From NCBI GenBank assembly GCA_002422205.1, contig DITS01000030.1, positions 1 through 16,146 on the forward strand: a stretch of 16,146 nt of DNA. Direction: 5' to 3'. The position numbers and the translations under genes are program-made. Source of the DNA: Alphaproteobacteria bacterium UBA6178 (lineage in GTDB: Bacteria; Pseudomonadota; Alphaproteobacteria; Rickettsiales; UBA3002). The notes beneath the pieces are model-generated. The model had not been told where the DNA came from and did no database searches. It saw only the letters and a list, made by a program, of their open reading frames with translations. Positions 8,077 to 15,359 of the stretch are shown here, piece after piece (the stretch's first letter is position 1; each line of letters begins with the position of its first letter).

Positions 8077-8697
8077 TTAGAATAACCGGTCCAGCACGCT
8101 TTCTTTTTTGGTGTCGATGGTTTTCACCTCGCCCTCATTGACGGGCTTGCCCTCATCCTTGTTTTTGCGGATGCGCTCGGCTTCGGCTTTTGCATCGACA
8201 ACCGGTTCGGTCGCGCCCAACCCCAGCCATTCTTCCAACGGCGAGACTTCTTCCTGCACTTGTGGGCCCGCTGCATTTTCTTCATAGAGTAGCGAGCGGA
8301 TTTTCGGATCGGCTTTTTCCGTGCCGATATTGGAAAGGAATTTGGATTCCGCCGCGCTTTCCAACTCACTGCTCGATACCGGATCAATCGCCGTATCCAC
8401 CGATAAAGACGGCGCACGCAGCGACGTCAGGCCCTGGTCATCACCATCCGACTCGCCATCATCTTTCAGCAATAGAAACCGTGCCTGACTGGCAGCAGAA
8501 GGCCCAGCCAGCGGCTCTTCACCGGGGGTTGGCGGTGCCAGGCTGAAATCCGGCGGCACGCTCAGCGGTGGGCGCGAGACCACTTTAAATTCATCCGGCG
8601 CGGCGCGGTTCAGCCCCAGCGTATCGCGCACATTACCACTGGTGCACGCCGTCACCATTAACAGAGTCAAAATCAGCACATATCGTGTCATCTTCAT
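8077..8697 (-). CDS. DUF3035-type lipoprotein
   Basis: Small lipoprotein of 206 residues. It has a basic start, a hydrophobic h-region and a lipobox ending VTAC, with C18 as the lipidated residue. After it comes the family hallmark: RDTLGLNRAAPDEF at about 24-37, then a proline-rich segment (RPPLSVPPDF, APPTPGEEP). The rest is acidic, low in hydrophobics and probably largely extended, ending in KKESVLDRLF. I match this to DUF3035, a family known mostly from Alphaproteobacteria with no established function; outer-membrane attachment is an inference. It follows lspA, whose enzyme would remove its signal peptide, by 17 bases, and precedes the M16 pair by 33. A second Met two codons in (8691) is an alternative start; AGGA lies upstream of 8697. 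Confidence 0.87.
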   Translation of the reverse strand: MKMTRYVLILTLLMVTACTSGNVRDTLGLNRAAPDEFKVVSRPPLSVPPDFSLAPPTPGEEPLAGPSAASQARFLLLKDDGESDGDDQGLTSLRAPSLSVDTAIDPVSSSELESAAESKFLSNIGTEKADPKIRSLLYEENAAGPQVQEEVSPLEEWLGLGATEPVVDAKAEAERIRKNKDEGKPVNEGEVKTIDTKKESVLDRLF

Positions 8698-8714
8698 AGA
8701 TATATCCTGTGGGT

Positions 8715-9218
8715 TTAATTATGCAAGTGCTTGTCGTTTTTGGGTTTAGCACGGATCAGCCCATCCCACAACAGAATCACCACGCCGATAAAAATCGCAC
8801 TATCGGCAATATTGAAAGCAGGCCAGTGCCAGCCCATCAGATGCACATCAAAAAAATCGGCCACCGCACCGAAACGAAAGCGGTCAATCACATTGCCCAA
8901 CGCACCGCCGATCACCAGCCCGATGGCCAGTGCAATCACGCGGTCGCGGCATTGCCACAACCACACCACCATCACCCCCACAATCACCAGTGCCACCGCA
9001 ATCAGAAAATAGGGCACCAGGCTACCCGGATGCGCCAGCATGCCAAAGCTCACGCCATAATTCCACACCATCACCAAATTAAAAAAGGGCGTCACCTCTA
9101 TCGGCGGACGGTTGGCAATATCCAGCCCATCCAATATCGCCCATTTTACCAATTGATCGATGAGTATCGCCAGCACCGCAATGCCAAGCCCCAGACGCAT
9201 ACAATATTTGCGGCTCAC
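8715..9218 (-). CDS. lspA: Lipoprotein signal peptidase (signal peptidase II)
   Basis: Inner-membrane aspartyl protease that cleaves prolipoproteins before the lipidated Cys. Four membrane helices are visible. DQLVKW lies in the first helix, and the catalytic aspartates are in GNVIDR (D112) and FNIAD (D139), the standard LspA dyad. The start is ambiguous. An open frame reaches back to a TTG at 9251. A GTG at 9218 overlaps the ribF stop as GTGA and gives 167 residues. An ATG at 9200 gives 161 residues, also a normal length. None has a good Shine-Dalgarno. I chose the GTG for its four-base overlap, which points to translational coupling with ribF. In many bacteria ileS lies between ribF and lspA; here it does not. 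Confidence 0.94.
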   Translation of the reverse strand: MSRKYCMRLGLGIAVLAILIDQLVKWAILDGLDIANRPPIEVTPFFNLVMVWNYGVSFGMLAHPGSLVPYFLIAVALVIVGVMVVWLWQCRDRVIALAIGLVIGGALGNVIDRFRFGAVADFFDVHLMGWHWPAFNIADSAIFIGVVILLWDGLIRAKPKNDKHLHN

Positions 9219-10156
9219 GCCGGCTGCAATATCGCTTTCGCTGTCTGACAATCTTTTGTGATTTGCTGTATTAATGCGTCAACTCCTGCGAAGCGCTGTT
9301 CGGGGCGGATGAATGCGGCGAATTCTACACATAAACGCGCATCATACAAATCTATTTTACGATCGAGCAGATGCACTTCCAGCCGCGTGTGCGTGCCGTC
9401 GATTGTAGGGCGCGTGCCAAGATTGGCCACACCCGCCATGCGTTTGTTCATCCCCTCCATGCTGCACCATACCGCATAGACACCGAAACGCGGCACTAAT
9501 ACCGGTGGCGGCAGCATATTGGCGGTGGGAAATCCCAGCTCGCGGCCCTTCGCACGCCCGTGAATCACCTGCCGCGTCCAGTGGTACGTGCGCCCTAAAA
9601 TGCTGGCGACGCGCTCCATATCGCCTTCCCGTAGCGCCGCGCGCACATCGCTGGAGGAGAATTTACGTATCCCCTCGCCCATCGGTGTCACCGCGTCATA
9701 GGTAAAATGCTCCGATTGCGCAGCCAGCATCGCGCTGTTGCCGCCGCGTTTATAGCCAAACACAAAATCGGCGCCGGTCACCACATGGCGCACCTGCAAG
9801 GACTGCACCAATATGTTGGCAATAAAATTGTCGGCTGTCATCGTCGCTAATGCCGGATTAAAGCGCAGCACATAGGCCTGCTCGATGCCCATCATTTCCG
9901 CCATGGCCAGCTTGTCACTTAAGGTCAGCAAGCGGTCGCAGGGCGCATCGGGTTTGAAATAACAGCGCGGGTGCGGCTCGAATGTCATCAGCGCGGGGCG
10001 CAGGCCTTGCGCTTTTGCATGGGCTTTCATGCGTGCTATCACCGCCTGATGCCCGCGATGCAGCCCGTCAAAATTACCAATGGCCAATGCCAGTTTGGAT
10101 GATGCCGGTTTGGTGCGTAAGGCCAGCGAGTTGACATCGCGAATGACGCGTAGCAT
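9215..10156 (-). CDS. ribF: Bifunctional riboflavin kinase / FAD synthetase
   Basis: Makes FMN from riboflavin and ATP, then FAD from FMN and ATP, in the cytoplasm. The 313-residue product has the N-terminal FMN adenylyltransferase domain with the nucleotidyltransferase signature GNFDGLHRGH (27-36) and the SSxDVR loop (SSSDVR, 167-172). The C-terminal riboflavin kinase domain has GRAKGRELGFPTAN (200-213), GVYAVW (225-230), GVANLGTRPT (242-251) and LEVHLLD with the conserved Glu at 260. Length is normal. The start ATG lies 10 bases after the secF stop, with only a weak ribosome site. It overlaps lspA by four bases. No FMN riboswitch is apparent; there is no leader long enough to hold one. Confidence 0.96.
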   Translation of the reverse strand: MLRVIRDVNSLALRTKPASSKLALAIGNFDGLHRGHQAVIARMKAHAKAQGLRPALMTFEPHPRCYFKPDAPCDRLLTLSDKLAMAEMMGIEQAYVLRFNPALATMTADNFIANILVQSLQVRHVVTGADFVFGYKRGGNSAMLAAQSEHFTYDAVTPMGEGIRKFSSSDVRAALREGDMERVASILGRTYHWTRQVIHGRAKGRELGFPTANMLPPPVLVPRFGVYAVWCSMEGMNKRMAGVANLGTRPTIDGTHTRLEVHLLDRKIDLYDARLCVEFAAFIRPEQRFAGVDALIQQITKDCQTAKAILQPA

Positions 10157-10166
10157 AAGCGCCCGC

Positions 10167-11090
10167 TTACGCCGTCACTTCATCTTGCTTTTTCTGGTTA
10201 CGAAGGCCCAGATACAGCAATATGGGTGCCGAGATATAAATCGACGAATAGGTGCCGACCACCACCCCAAATGCCAGGGCATAGCTGAATCCGCGAATGA
10301 CCTCGCCACCAAAAATCGCCAGCACCAACGCAGCGAGAATGGTGGTCACGCCCGTTACCACGGTGCGTGAAAGCGTTTCATTCAGGCTTTTGTTGATCAA
10401 TTCATCGACCGGCATTTTTTTGTATTTGCGCATATTCTCACGAATACGGTCATAAATTACCACCGAGTCATTGATCGAATAGCCGATCACCGTGAGAATC
10501 GCCGCGATCGAGGTCAGGCCAAAATCAAACCGTGTCAGCGCGAAAAAACCTATCAGTAGCGTGGCATCATGAATCAGCGCCATAATCCCGCCGACGCCGA
10601 ACTGCCATTCGAAGCGGAACCAGATATATAGCATCATCGCACCCATCGCCAAAATCAGCGACCACATGCCGGATTGGATCAATTCGCGCCCCACCGTCGG
10701 GCCGACATAATCAATCTGGCGGTATTCAATATCATCAGCCACGGTGGCCAGCAGGGTTTTGGTATGCTCGACCAGCTCCGCCTGTTCTTCGTCACCCGCC
10801 TGAATACGAATCAGCACTTCGCGCGCATCGCCAAAGGTTTGCAGCGACACTTCGCCCAGTTCGGGACGATTCAGCACATTGCGCATCGCCGCCAGATCGG
10901 CATCCTGCGTGGTGCGGATATCCATCATAATCCCACCGGCAAAATCGATACCCAGATTCAGGCCGCGATCAGCAATCAGCCAGATGGTCAACGCTACCGC
11001 AATCACCGACAAAATAAAGCCGATTTTACGGGTGCCGACAAAATCAATATTGGTGTTATCGGGAACGAGTTTCAGTGGAAAAAGTTGCAT
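10167..11090 (-). CDS. secF: Protein translocase subunit SecF
   Basis: SecF works with SecD in the inner membrane to complete Sec-dependent export using the proton (or sodium) motive force. The 307-residue product has the expected six-helix RND-like layout. TM1 is at about 22-40, followed by LNLGIDFAGG (44-53), a small periplasmic domain (about 55-128), VGPTVG (129-134), and five further helices including GYSINDSVVIYDRIREN (203-219), the conserved SecF charged segment. It begins three bases after the antiporter stop, and AGGA overlaps that stop codon, so translation is likely coupled. SecD is not the adjacent gene on either side, which is unusual, since yajC-secD-secF is the common order. Confidence 0.96.
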   Translation of the reverse strand: MQLFPLKLVPDNTNIDFVGTRKIGFILSVIAVALTIWLIADRGLNLGIDFAGGIMMDIRTTQDADLAAMRNVLNRPELGEVSLQTFGDAREVLIRIQAGDEEQAELVEHTKTLLATVADDIEYRQIDYVGPTVGRELIQSGMWSLILAMGAMMLYIWFRFEWQFGVGGIMALIHDATLLIGFFALTRFDFGLTSIAAILTVIGYSINDSVVIYDRIRENMRKYKKMPVDELINKSLNETLSRTVVTGVTTILAALVLAIFGGEVIRGFSYALAFGVVVGTYSSIYISAPILLYLGLRNQKKQDEVTA

Positions 11091-11093
11091 GAC

Positions 11094-12053
11094 TTATCCT
11101 ATCGGGCTGACTTGTGTGTATTGATAAAAAATGTAGCAGACAAAGGCGAGGCACATAAAGCCTCCCTCCACGCGTGAAACGCGCTTGCTTGATAACATCA
11201 ACGGAATCAGCAAAGCGGATGCGAACAGCATCACCCATACGTCAAAGACCATAAAGCTATCGGCCACAGGGACCGGCACAATCACCGCAGTGACACCCAG
11301 CACACCCGCAATATTAAAGAAGTTACTGCCAATCACATTGCCAATGGCAATATCGGAATGTTTGCGCAACGCCGCCACCACCGAGGTCACCAGCTCTGGG
11401 GCAGACGTGCCAATGGCTACAATGGTTACCCCGATTACCGCCTCGGTAATGCCGAAAGACCGCGCCAATGTCGATGCGCCTTCCACCAGCATATCCGCGC
11501 CCCATACCAGCATGGCAATGCCACCGGTGAGCAATAAAATAGAGGGGAATACGGGATAATTAAATTGGGTTTCTTCCTGGAATTCTTCTACCAGCGTCGG
11601 ATCGGGTGTGCGGCGCGAGCGGACGACCATATTAACCATATAGGCCACCAGAATCGCCAATAGAATCATCCCTTCCGTGCGCGATATCACCTCGGCATGG
11701 GTAAAAATAATCAGGATCACGGTAGCCAGCACCATTAATATACCGTCACGTTTGATCATATCAGGATTGGTTGCGATGGGATAAATGACTGCCGATGCAC
11801 CCAGCACCAGTAAAATATTGCTAATATTGCTGCCAATCACATTGCCCATGGCAATATCGGGATGGCCGTTCCATGCGGAAAAAACGCTCACCACCATCTC
11901 GGGCATGGAGGTGCCGATGGATACAATCGTCAGTCCGACAATCATCGGGGGAATGCCCATGCGGTTTGCCAGCGATACGGCGCTGCGCACCAGCGCTTCG
12001 CCACCCAATACCAGCATCAGCAGCCCACCTATTATATATATCGCAACGTCCAT
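11094..12053 (-). CDS. CaCA-family calcium/sodium antiporter (YrbG-like)
   Basis: Inner-membrane cation exchanger of the Ca2+:cation antiporter superfamily, 319 residues with about ten hydrophobic helices. The two inverted alpha repeats are clear. Alpha-1 has GTSMPE (47-52) followed by GNVIGSNISN (70-79). Alpha-2 has GTSAPE (215-220) followed by GNVIGSNFFN (238-247). The Glu in each GTSxPE and the Asn in GSN are the ion-binding residues known for this family. A central acidic loop (about 150-163) separates the halves. The start ATG has AAGGA about ten bases upstream and a promoter-like sequence 27-55 bases upstream, so this is probably the first gene of the long minus-strand cluster. The physiological ion (Ca2+, Na+ or K+) cannot be read from sequence. 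Confidence 0.93.
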   Translation of the reverse strand: MDVAIYIIGGLLMLVLGGEALVRSAVSLANRMGIPPMIVGLTIVSIGTSMPEMVVSVFSAWNGHPDIAMGNVIGSNISNILLVLGASAVIYPIATNPDMIKRDGILMVLATVILIIFTHAEVISRTEGMILLAILVAYMVNMVVRSRRTPDPTLVEEFQEETQFNYPVFPSILLLTGGIAMLVWGADMLVEGASTLARSFGITEAVIGVTIVAIGTSAPELVTSVVAALRKHSDIAIGNVIGSNFFNIAGVLGVTAVIVPVPVADSFMVFDVWVMLFASALLIPLMLSSKRVSRVEGGFMCLAFVCYIFYQYTQVSPIG

Positions 12054-12079
12054 GTTTTAACTTTCCTTTGCAGCGTTAT

Positions 12080-12108
12080 GGGATAGAGTGCGCGTTGCTC
12101 AATGTCAA
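12080..12108 (-). promoter_or_regulatory. Putative sigma70 promoter for the antiporter-secF-ribF-lspA cluster
   Basis: On the minus strand a perfect -35 box TTGACA (12103-12108) is followed by a 17-base spacer and a weak -10 box TATCCC (12080-12085). Transcription would start near 12073, leaving a leader of about 20 bases before the antiporter ATG, with AAGGA inside it. The perfect -35 and optimal spacing support it; only three of six -10 bases match. Confidence 0.5.
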
Positions 12109-12132
12109 CGAAATCGCACGAAATGCGCCCTT

Positions 12133-13677
12133 ATGTCGCTCGTTAAATCCACGGCTATTATCGCCAGTATGACACTATTGTCGCGTATCAGCGGCTTTGT
12201 GCGCGATGTGCTGGTCGCTAATATTATCGGCGCCAGCTGGTTGTCAGATGCCTTTTTTGTTGCGTTTAAATTACCCAATTTTTTCCGTCGTTTATTTGCG
12301 GAAGGGGCGTTTAACGCGGCCTTTGTGCCGCAATTTTCGCGTAATCTGAGCGAGGGGCGCGAGCAGGCAATCCGTTTTGCCTCCGAGGCATTATCGGTGT
12401 TACTGGTGGCGTTGCTGTTACTCAATGGCGTATTTTTGGTTTTCATGCCGGTGTTGTTGCAGCTTTTTGCCCCCGGTTTCGCCGACGAGCCGGAAAAATA
12501 TGATCTGGCAGTGAGCCTTGCACGCATTTGTTTTCCCTATATTTTATTTGTATCCGTGGTGTCGCTGATCGGGGGGATGCTCAATAGTCTGGGTAAATTC
12601 GCGGCGGTGGCGGTGGCACCCGTTTTACTCAATCTGTCGCTCATCGCCGCCATTCTAATTTTGCCCCCCTACACCAGCACAGCGGCGCATGCCTTGTCTT
12701 TCGGGGTGTTTGTTGCAGGGATTGTGCAATTGTTATGGCTGCTCGGGGCGGCGCACCGCGCCGATGCGTTGCCGTCGCTGCTGGTGCCGCGCCTTACCGC
12801 GCGGGTGCGCACGCTGTTTCGCGTCATGGCCCCTGCCGCGCTGGGTGCCGGTGTCGCGCAGGTGAATCTGCTCGTCGATGTGGTGCTTGCCTCGACGATG
12901 CCCGAGGCGGTGTCCTATTTATATTATGCTGACCGCATCAACGAGCTGCCCATCGGCGTGATTGGCGTGGCGGTGGGCACGGCGTTGTTGCCGATGTTGT
13001 CGCGTCAACTGCGCGAGGGCCAGCTGGATGCCGCGCGCCATGGCATGAACCGCGCCATCGAGCTGGTATTATTATTCGGCCTGCCTGCCGCCACCGCGAT
13101 GCTGCTCATTCCACAGCCGATTATTCAGACTCTCTATGAGCATGGGCAGTTCACCGCCGGTGACACGCTGGCCACCTACAGCGCCATGATGGCCTATGCC
13201 GCCGGTCTGCCCGCTTTTGTATTAATCAAAGTGTTAGCGCCCGGCTTTTTTGCCAATCAGGATACCAAAACGCCTTTCATTATCGCGAGTATTTGTGTGG
13301 TGGTGAATCTGTGCCTCAATTTACTGCTGATGCAATATTATGCGCATGTGGGGCTGGCTGCCGCCACCTCGATCGCCGGTTGGCTCAATGCCGGATTGAT
13401 GGCGCTGGTGCTCTATCGTCGCTCTATCTGGCGGCCCGATGCGGCGTTGCTGTTGCATCTGCCGCGCATGTTACTGGCCTGCGCAGTGATGGGCGTTGTG
13501 CTGGTGGGGCTGTATCAGCTATTGGGGGATACGCCCGCGCATTTGTGGGGGCGGGTGCTGGCACTGGCGGCATTGGTGGTGGCGGGTATGCTTAGCTATG
13601 GTGTATGTGTGGTCGCGTTCAAGGCCGTTGATCGTCAGCAAATCCGCGCCAGTTTACGTCGCAAGCAACAGCGTTAG
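12133..13677 (+). CDS. murJ: Lipid II flippase MurJ (MviN)
   Basis: Inner-membrane flippase of the MOP superfamily that moves lipid II to the periplasmic face for peptidoglycan synthesis. The 514-residue product has about 14 hydrophobic helices. The essential cavity residues line up with E. coli numbering: R18 and R24 in SRISGFVRD, D39 in SDAFF, and R52 in LPNFFRRLF. R268 and E271 in ADRINELP correspond to E. coli R270 and E273. The GTG at 12088 could extend the frame by 15 residues, but that part (RVAQCQRNRTKC) is not conserved-looking, and the ATG at 12133 opens MSLVKS right before helix 1. The ribosome site is weak. It is the only plus-strand gene here, divergent from the antiporter (79-base gap) and convergent with uppP. 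I saw no convincing promoter in the gap for this direction. Confidence 0.96.
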   Translation: MSLVKSTAIIASMTLLSRISGFVRDVLVANIIGASWLSDAFFVAFKLPNFFRRLFAEGAFNAAFVPQFSRNLSEGREQAIRFASEALSVLLVALLLLNGVFLVFMPVLLQLFAPGFADEPEKYDLAVSLARICFPYILFVSVVSLIGGMLNSLGKFAAVAVAPVLLNLSLIAAILILPPYTSTAAHALSFGVFVAGIVQLLWLLGAAHRADALPSLLVPRLTARVRTLFRVMAPAALGAGVAQVNLLVDVVLASTMPEAVSYLYYADRINELPIGVIGVAVGTALLPMLSRQLREGQLDAARHGMNRAIELVLLFGLPAATAMLLIPQPIIQTLYEHGQFTAGDTLATYSAMMAYAAGLPAFVLIKVLAPGFFANQDTKTPFIIASICVVVNLCLNLLLMQYYAHVGLAAATSIAGWLNAGLMALVLYRRSIWRPDAALLLHLPRMLLACAVMGVVLVGLYQLLGDTPAHLWGRVLALAALVVAGMLSYGVCVVAFKAVDRQQIRASLRRKQQR

Positions 13678-14457
13678 CATCACGCCGCCCAACAGCATGC
13701 GGTAATAGGCAAAGGGTGTAAAGCCATGGCGCGCGATAAAACGAATCGCCCAGCGAACCATGATCATTGCCGCCACAAATGCCGCGATAAATCCCACCGC
13801 AATAACCCCCCAGCCATCGAGCGTCAGATGCTCAATATTTTTGGATAAATCATAGACGGTCGCGCCGAGCATGGTGGGAATCGCCAGAAAAAATGAATAT
13901 TCTGTTGCGGCTTTGCGCTCCACCCGCAACAGCAATGCGCCCATAATCGTTGCACCCGAGCGCGAGGTACCGGGTATCATCGCCAGTGCCTGACAGAAAC
14001 CGATTTTGAGCGCCAGTTTCCAGCTGAATGCTTCGATTTCCTGATATAGGGGTTCGGGCTTATAACGCTCCACCAGCAGGATAATCACCCCGCCGACAAT
14101 CAGCATCACCGACACCACCCAGGGGTTAAACAACAGGGTTTTAATATATTCATGCAGCAGCGCGCCGATGATCGCGGCAGGCAGAAATCCGATCAGGATA
14201 TTGGCGATAAAGCGTTGCTTGCCTTTGTCTTTGGGAGCGCCGATGGCCGCGTCCCACAAGCGCACGCGATAGACCCAGCAAATCGCAAGGATTGCACCCA
14301 GCTGAATCACCACTTCAAACACGTGGCCCTTGGGCCCCTCAAAATGCAGCAGCTCGATCAGCAAAATCAAATGGCCGGTGGAGGAAACCGGCAGAAATTC
14401 AGTCAGCCCCTCAACGATGCCGAGCAACGCAGCCTGAAAGAGAGTATTAACATCCAT
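13654..14457 (-). CDS. uppP: Undecaprenyl-diphosphatase UppP (BacA)
   Basis: Inner-membrane phosphatase that converts undecaprenyl diphosphate to undecaprenyl phosphate, recycling the lipid carrier for peptidoglycan and surface polysaccharide; overproduction gives bacitracin resistance in other bacteria. The 267-residue product has the two family signatures: EGLTEFLPVSSTGH at 16-29 (E16, E20, H29) and PGTSRSGAT at 162-170 (R166). About seven to eight membrane helices are visible. The ATG at 14457 has AAGGA about ten bases upstream. Its last eight codons overlap the end of murJ on the other strand, so the two lipid-carrier genes have interlocking 3' ends. It lies downstream of the bc1 operon terminator and so is probably transcribed separately. 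Confidence 0.97.
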   Translation of the reverse strand: MDVNTLFQAALLGIVEGLTEFLPVSSTGHLILLIELLHFEGPKGHVFEVVIQLGAILAICWVYRVRLWDAAIGAPKDKGKQRFIANILIGFLPAAIIGALLHEYIKTLLFNPWVVSVMLIVGGVIILLVERYKPEPLYQEIEAFSWKLALKIGFCQALAMIPGTSRSGATIMGALLLRVERKAATEYSFFLAIPTMLGATVYDLSKNIEHLTLDGWGVIAVGFIAAFVAAMIMVRWAIRFIARHGFTPFAYYRMLLGGVMLTLLLAT

Positions 14458-14557
14458 GATATCACATCCTTTTGGCAGGCATGATTTCTGCGGTCTTTAT
14501 GGCTGCCGCTATCGCCGCATTGCCACGCCGTGCCTGTCTTTAGCACCCGGTCTATCG
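14458..14557. other. Intergenic leader upstream of uppP
   Basis: About 100 non-coding bases between the bc1-operon terminator and uppP. It should hold the uppP promoter. The best candidate on the minus strand is TTGAGT with an 18-base spacer and TAAAGA, which is weak and partly overlaps the terminator T-tract. The only firm element is the uppP Shine-Dalgarno AAAGGA near 14468-14473. Confidence 0.4.
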
Positions 14558-14586
14558 AAAACTCAAACCCCGTTAGGCGACGGGGT
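14558..14586 (-). terminator. Rho-independent terminator of the cytochrome bc1 operon
   Basis: On the minus strand, ACCCCGT (14580-14586) pairs perfectly with ACGGGGT (14567-14573) around a six-base loop CGCCTA, followed by TTGAGTTTT. This seven-pair GC-rich stem plus T-rich tail starts 11 bases after the cytochrome c1 stop codon. Confidence 0.85.
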
Positions 14587-14597
14587 GCAGCACGACC

Positions 14598-15359
14598 TTA
14601 GTGCAGGTCAGCCCATACGCGTTTTTTGGCGATGTAGAATAAAATAGTGAAGACAAACAAAAACAGCATCACCTTGATGCCCATGCGTTTGCGTTCCTGC
14701 ATTTCCGGCTCAGCGGCCCATTGCAAAAAGCTCACTACATCGCGTGCCATCTGGTCCATGCTGGCTTTAGTGCCATCCTGATATTCCACCATATCATCCA
14801 TCAGCGGCGGTGCCATTGAGAGCAAGCCACCGGGAAAATACGGGTTGTAATACTGGCCGTCACCCACGGGCGTATCGCCCGCATCCTTATAGCCGGTGAG
14901 CAACGAATAGACATAATTCGCGCCATCGGGGCGTGCTTTCACCATCAGGCTGAGATCGGGCGGATAGGCACCGTTATTGATAGAGCGAGCGGCATTTTCA
15001 TTGGCGTAAGGTGCAGGGAATTTATCCGATGCGCGGCCCGGACGCTCAAACATATCGCCATCATCATTGGGGCCATCGGTGAAGGTGTAATCGGATGCGA
15101 GTTTGGCTACTTCATTTTCAGAGAACCCCACTTTGGTCAGCTCACGAAAGGCCACGCGCGTCAGCCCATGGCAGGATGCGCACACCTGCTTATAGACCTG
15201 CAAACCGCGTTGAATGGCCTGCTCATCGAAAGTGCCGAACACCCCGTCAAACTCCCATTTCAGCTGGCGCGGATGCTCCTGATGTGCCGATGCGGCCAAG
15301 GCTTGCGCGCCCAAGAGTGTGGCACAAATCAGCGTGATGCATGCGAGGTGCAATTTCAT
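14598..15359 (-). CDS. petC: Cytochrome c1 of the ubiquinol-cytochrome c reductase (bc1) complex
   Basis: Periplasm-facing c-type haem subunit that passes electrons from the Rieske protein to a soluble or membrane cytochrome c. The 253-residue product begins with a signal peptide (cleavage likely after AQALA, residue 22). It has the single haem-binding CASCH (60-64), the axial Met in GGLLSMAPP (M182), PDLSLMVKAR (134-143) typical of cytochrome c1, and one C-terminal membrane anchor (about 228-244) followed by a basic KKR. AAGGAG precedes the start at good spacing. The start ATG shares its A with the stop of the cytochrome b gene (TGATG), so translation is coupled. Here b and c1 are separate genes, not the fused fbcH product seen in some Rhizobiales-type relatives. 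Confidence 0.96.
   Translation of the reverse strand: MKLHLACITLICATLLGAQALAASAHQEHPRQLKWEFDGVFGTFDEQAIQRGLQVYKQVCASCHGLTRVAFRELTKVGFSENEVAKLASDYTFTDGPNDDGDMFERPGRASDKFPAPYANENAARSINNGAYPPDLSLMVKARPDGANYVYSLLTGYKDAGDTPVGDGQYYNPYFPGGLLSMAPPLMDDMVEYQDGTKASMDQMARDVVSFLQWAAEPEMQERKRMGIKVMLFLFVFTILFYIAKKRVWADLH

Noticed and set aside
8709..9248. 179-residue plus-strand open frame lying exactly opposite lspA
   Set aside because: It is very rich in His, Gln and Asn with no recognisable domain, and it mirrors a certain lspA; it is a codon-bias shadow.
12054..12132. Plus-strand promoter for murJ in the divergent gap
   Set aside because: TTGCTC at 12095-12100 has no acceptable -10 box at 16-19 bases, so no site could be supported.
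14475..14560. Possible promoter for uppP (TTGAGT, 18-base spacer, TAAAGA on the minus strand)
   Set aside because: Only weak box matches, and the -35 lies in the T-tract of the terminator; not enough to call.
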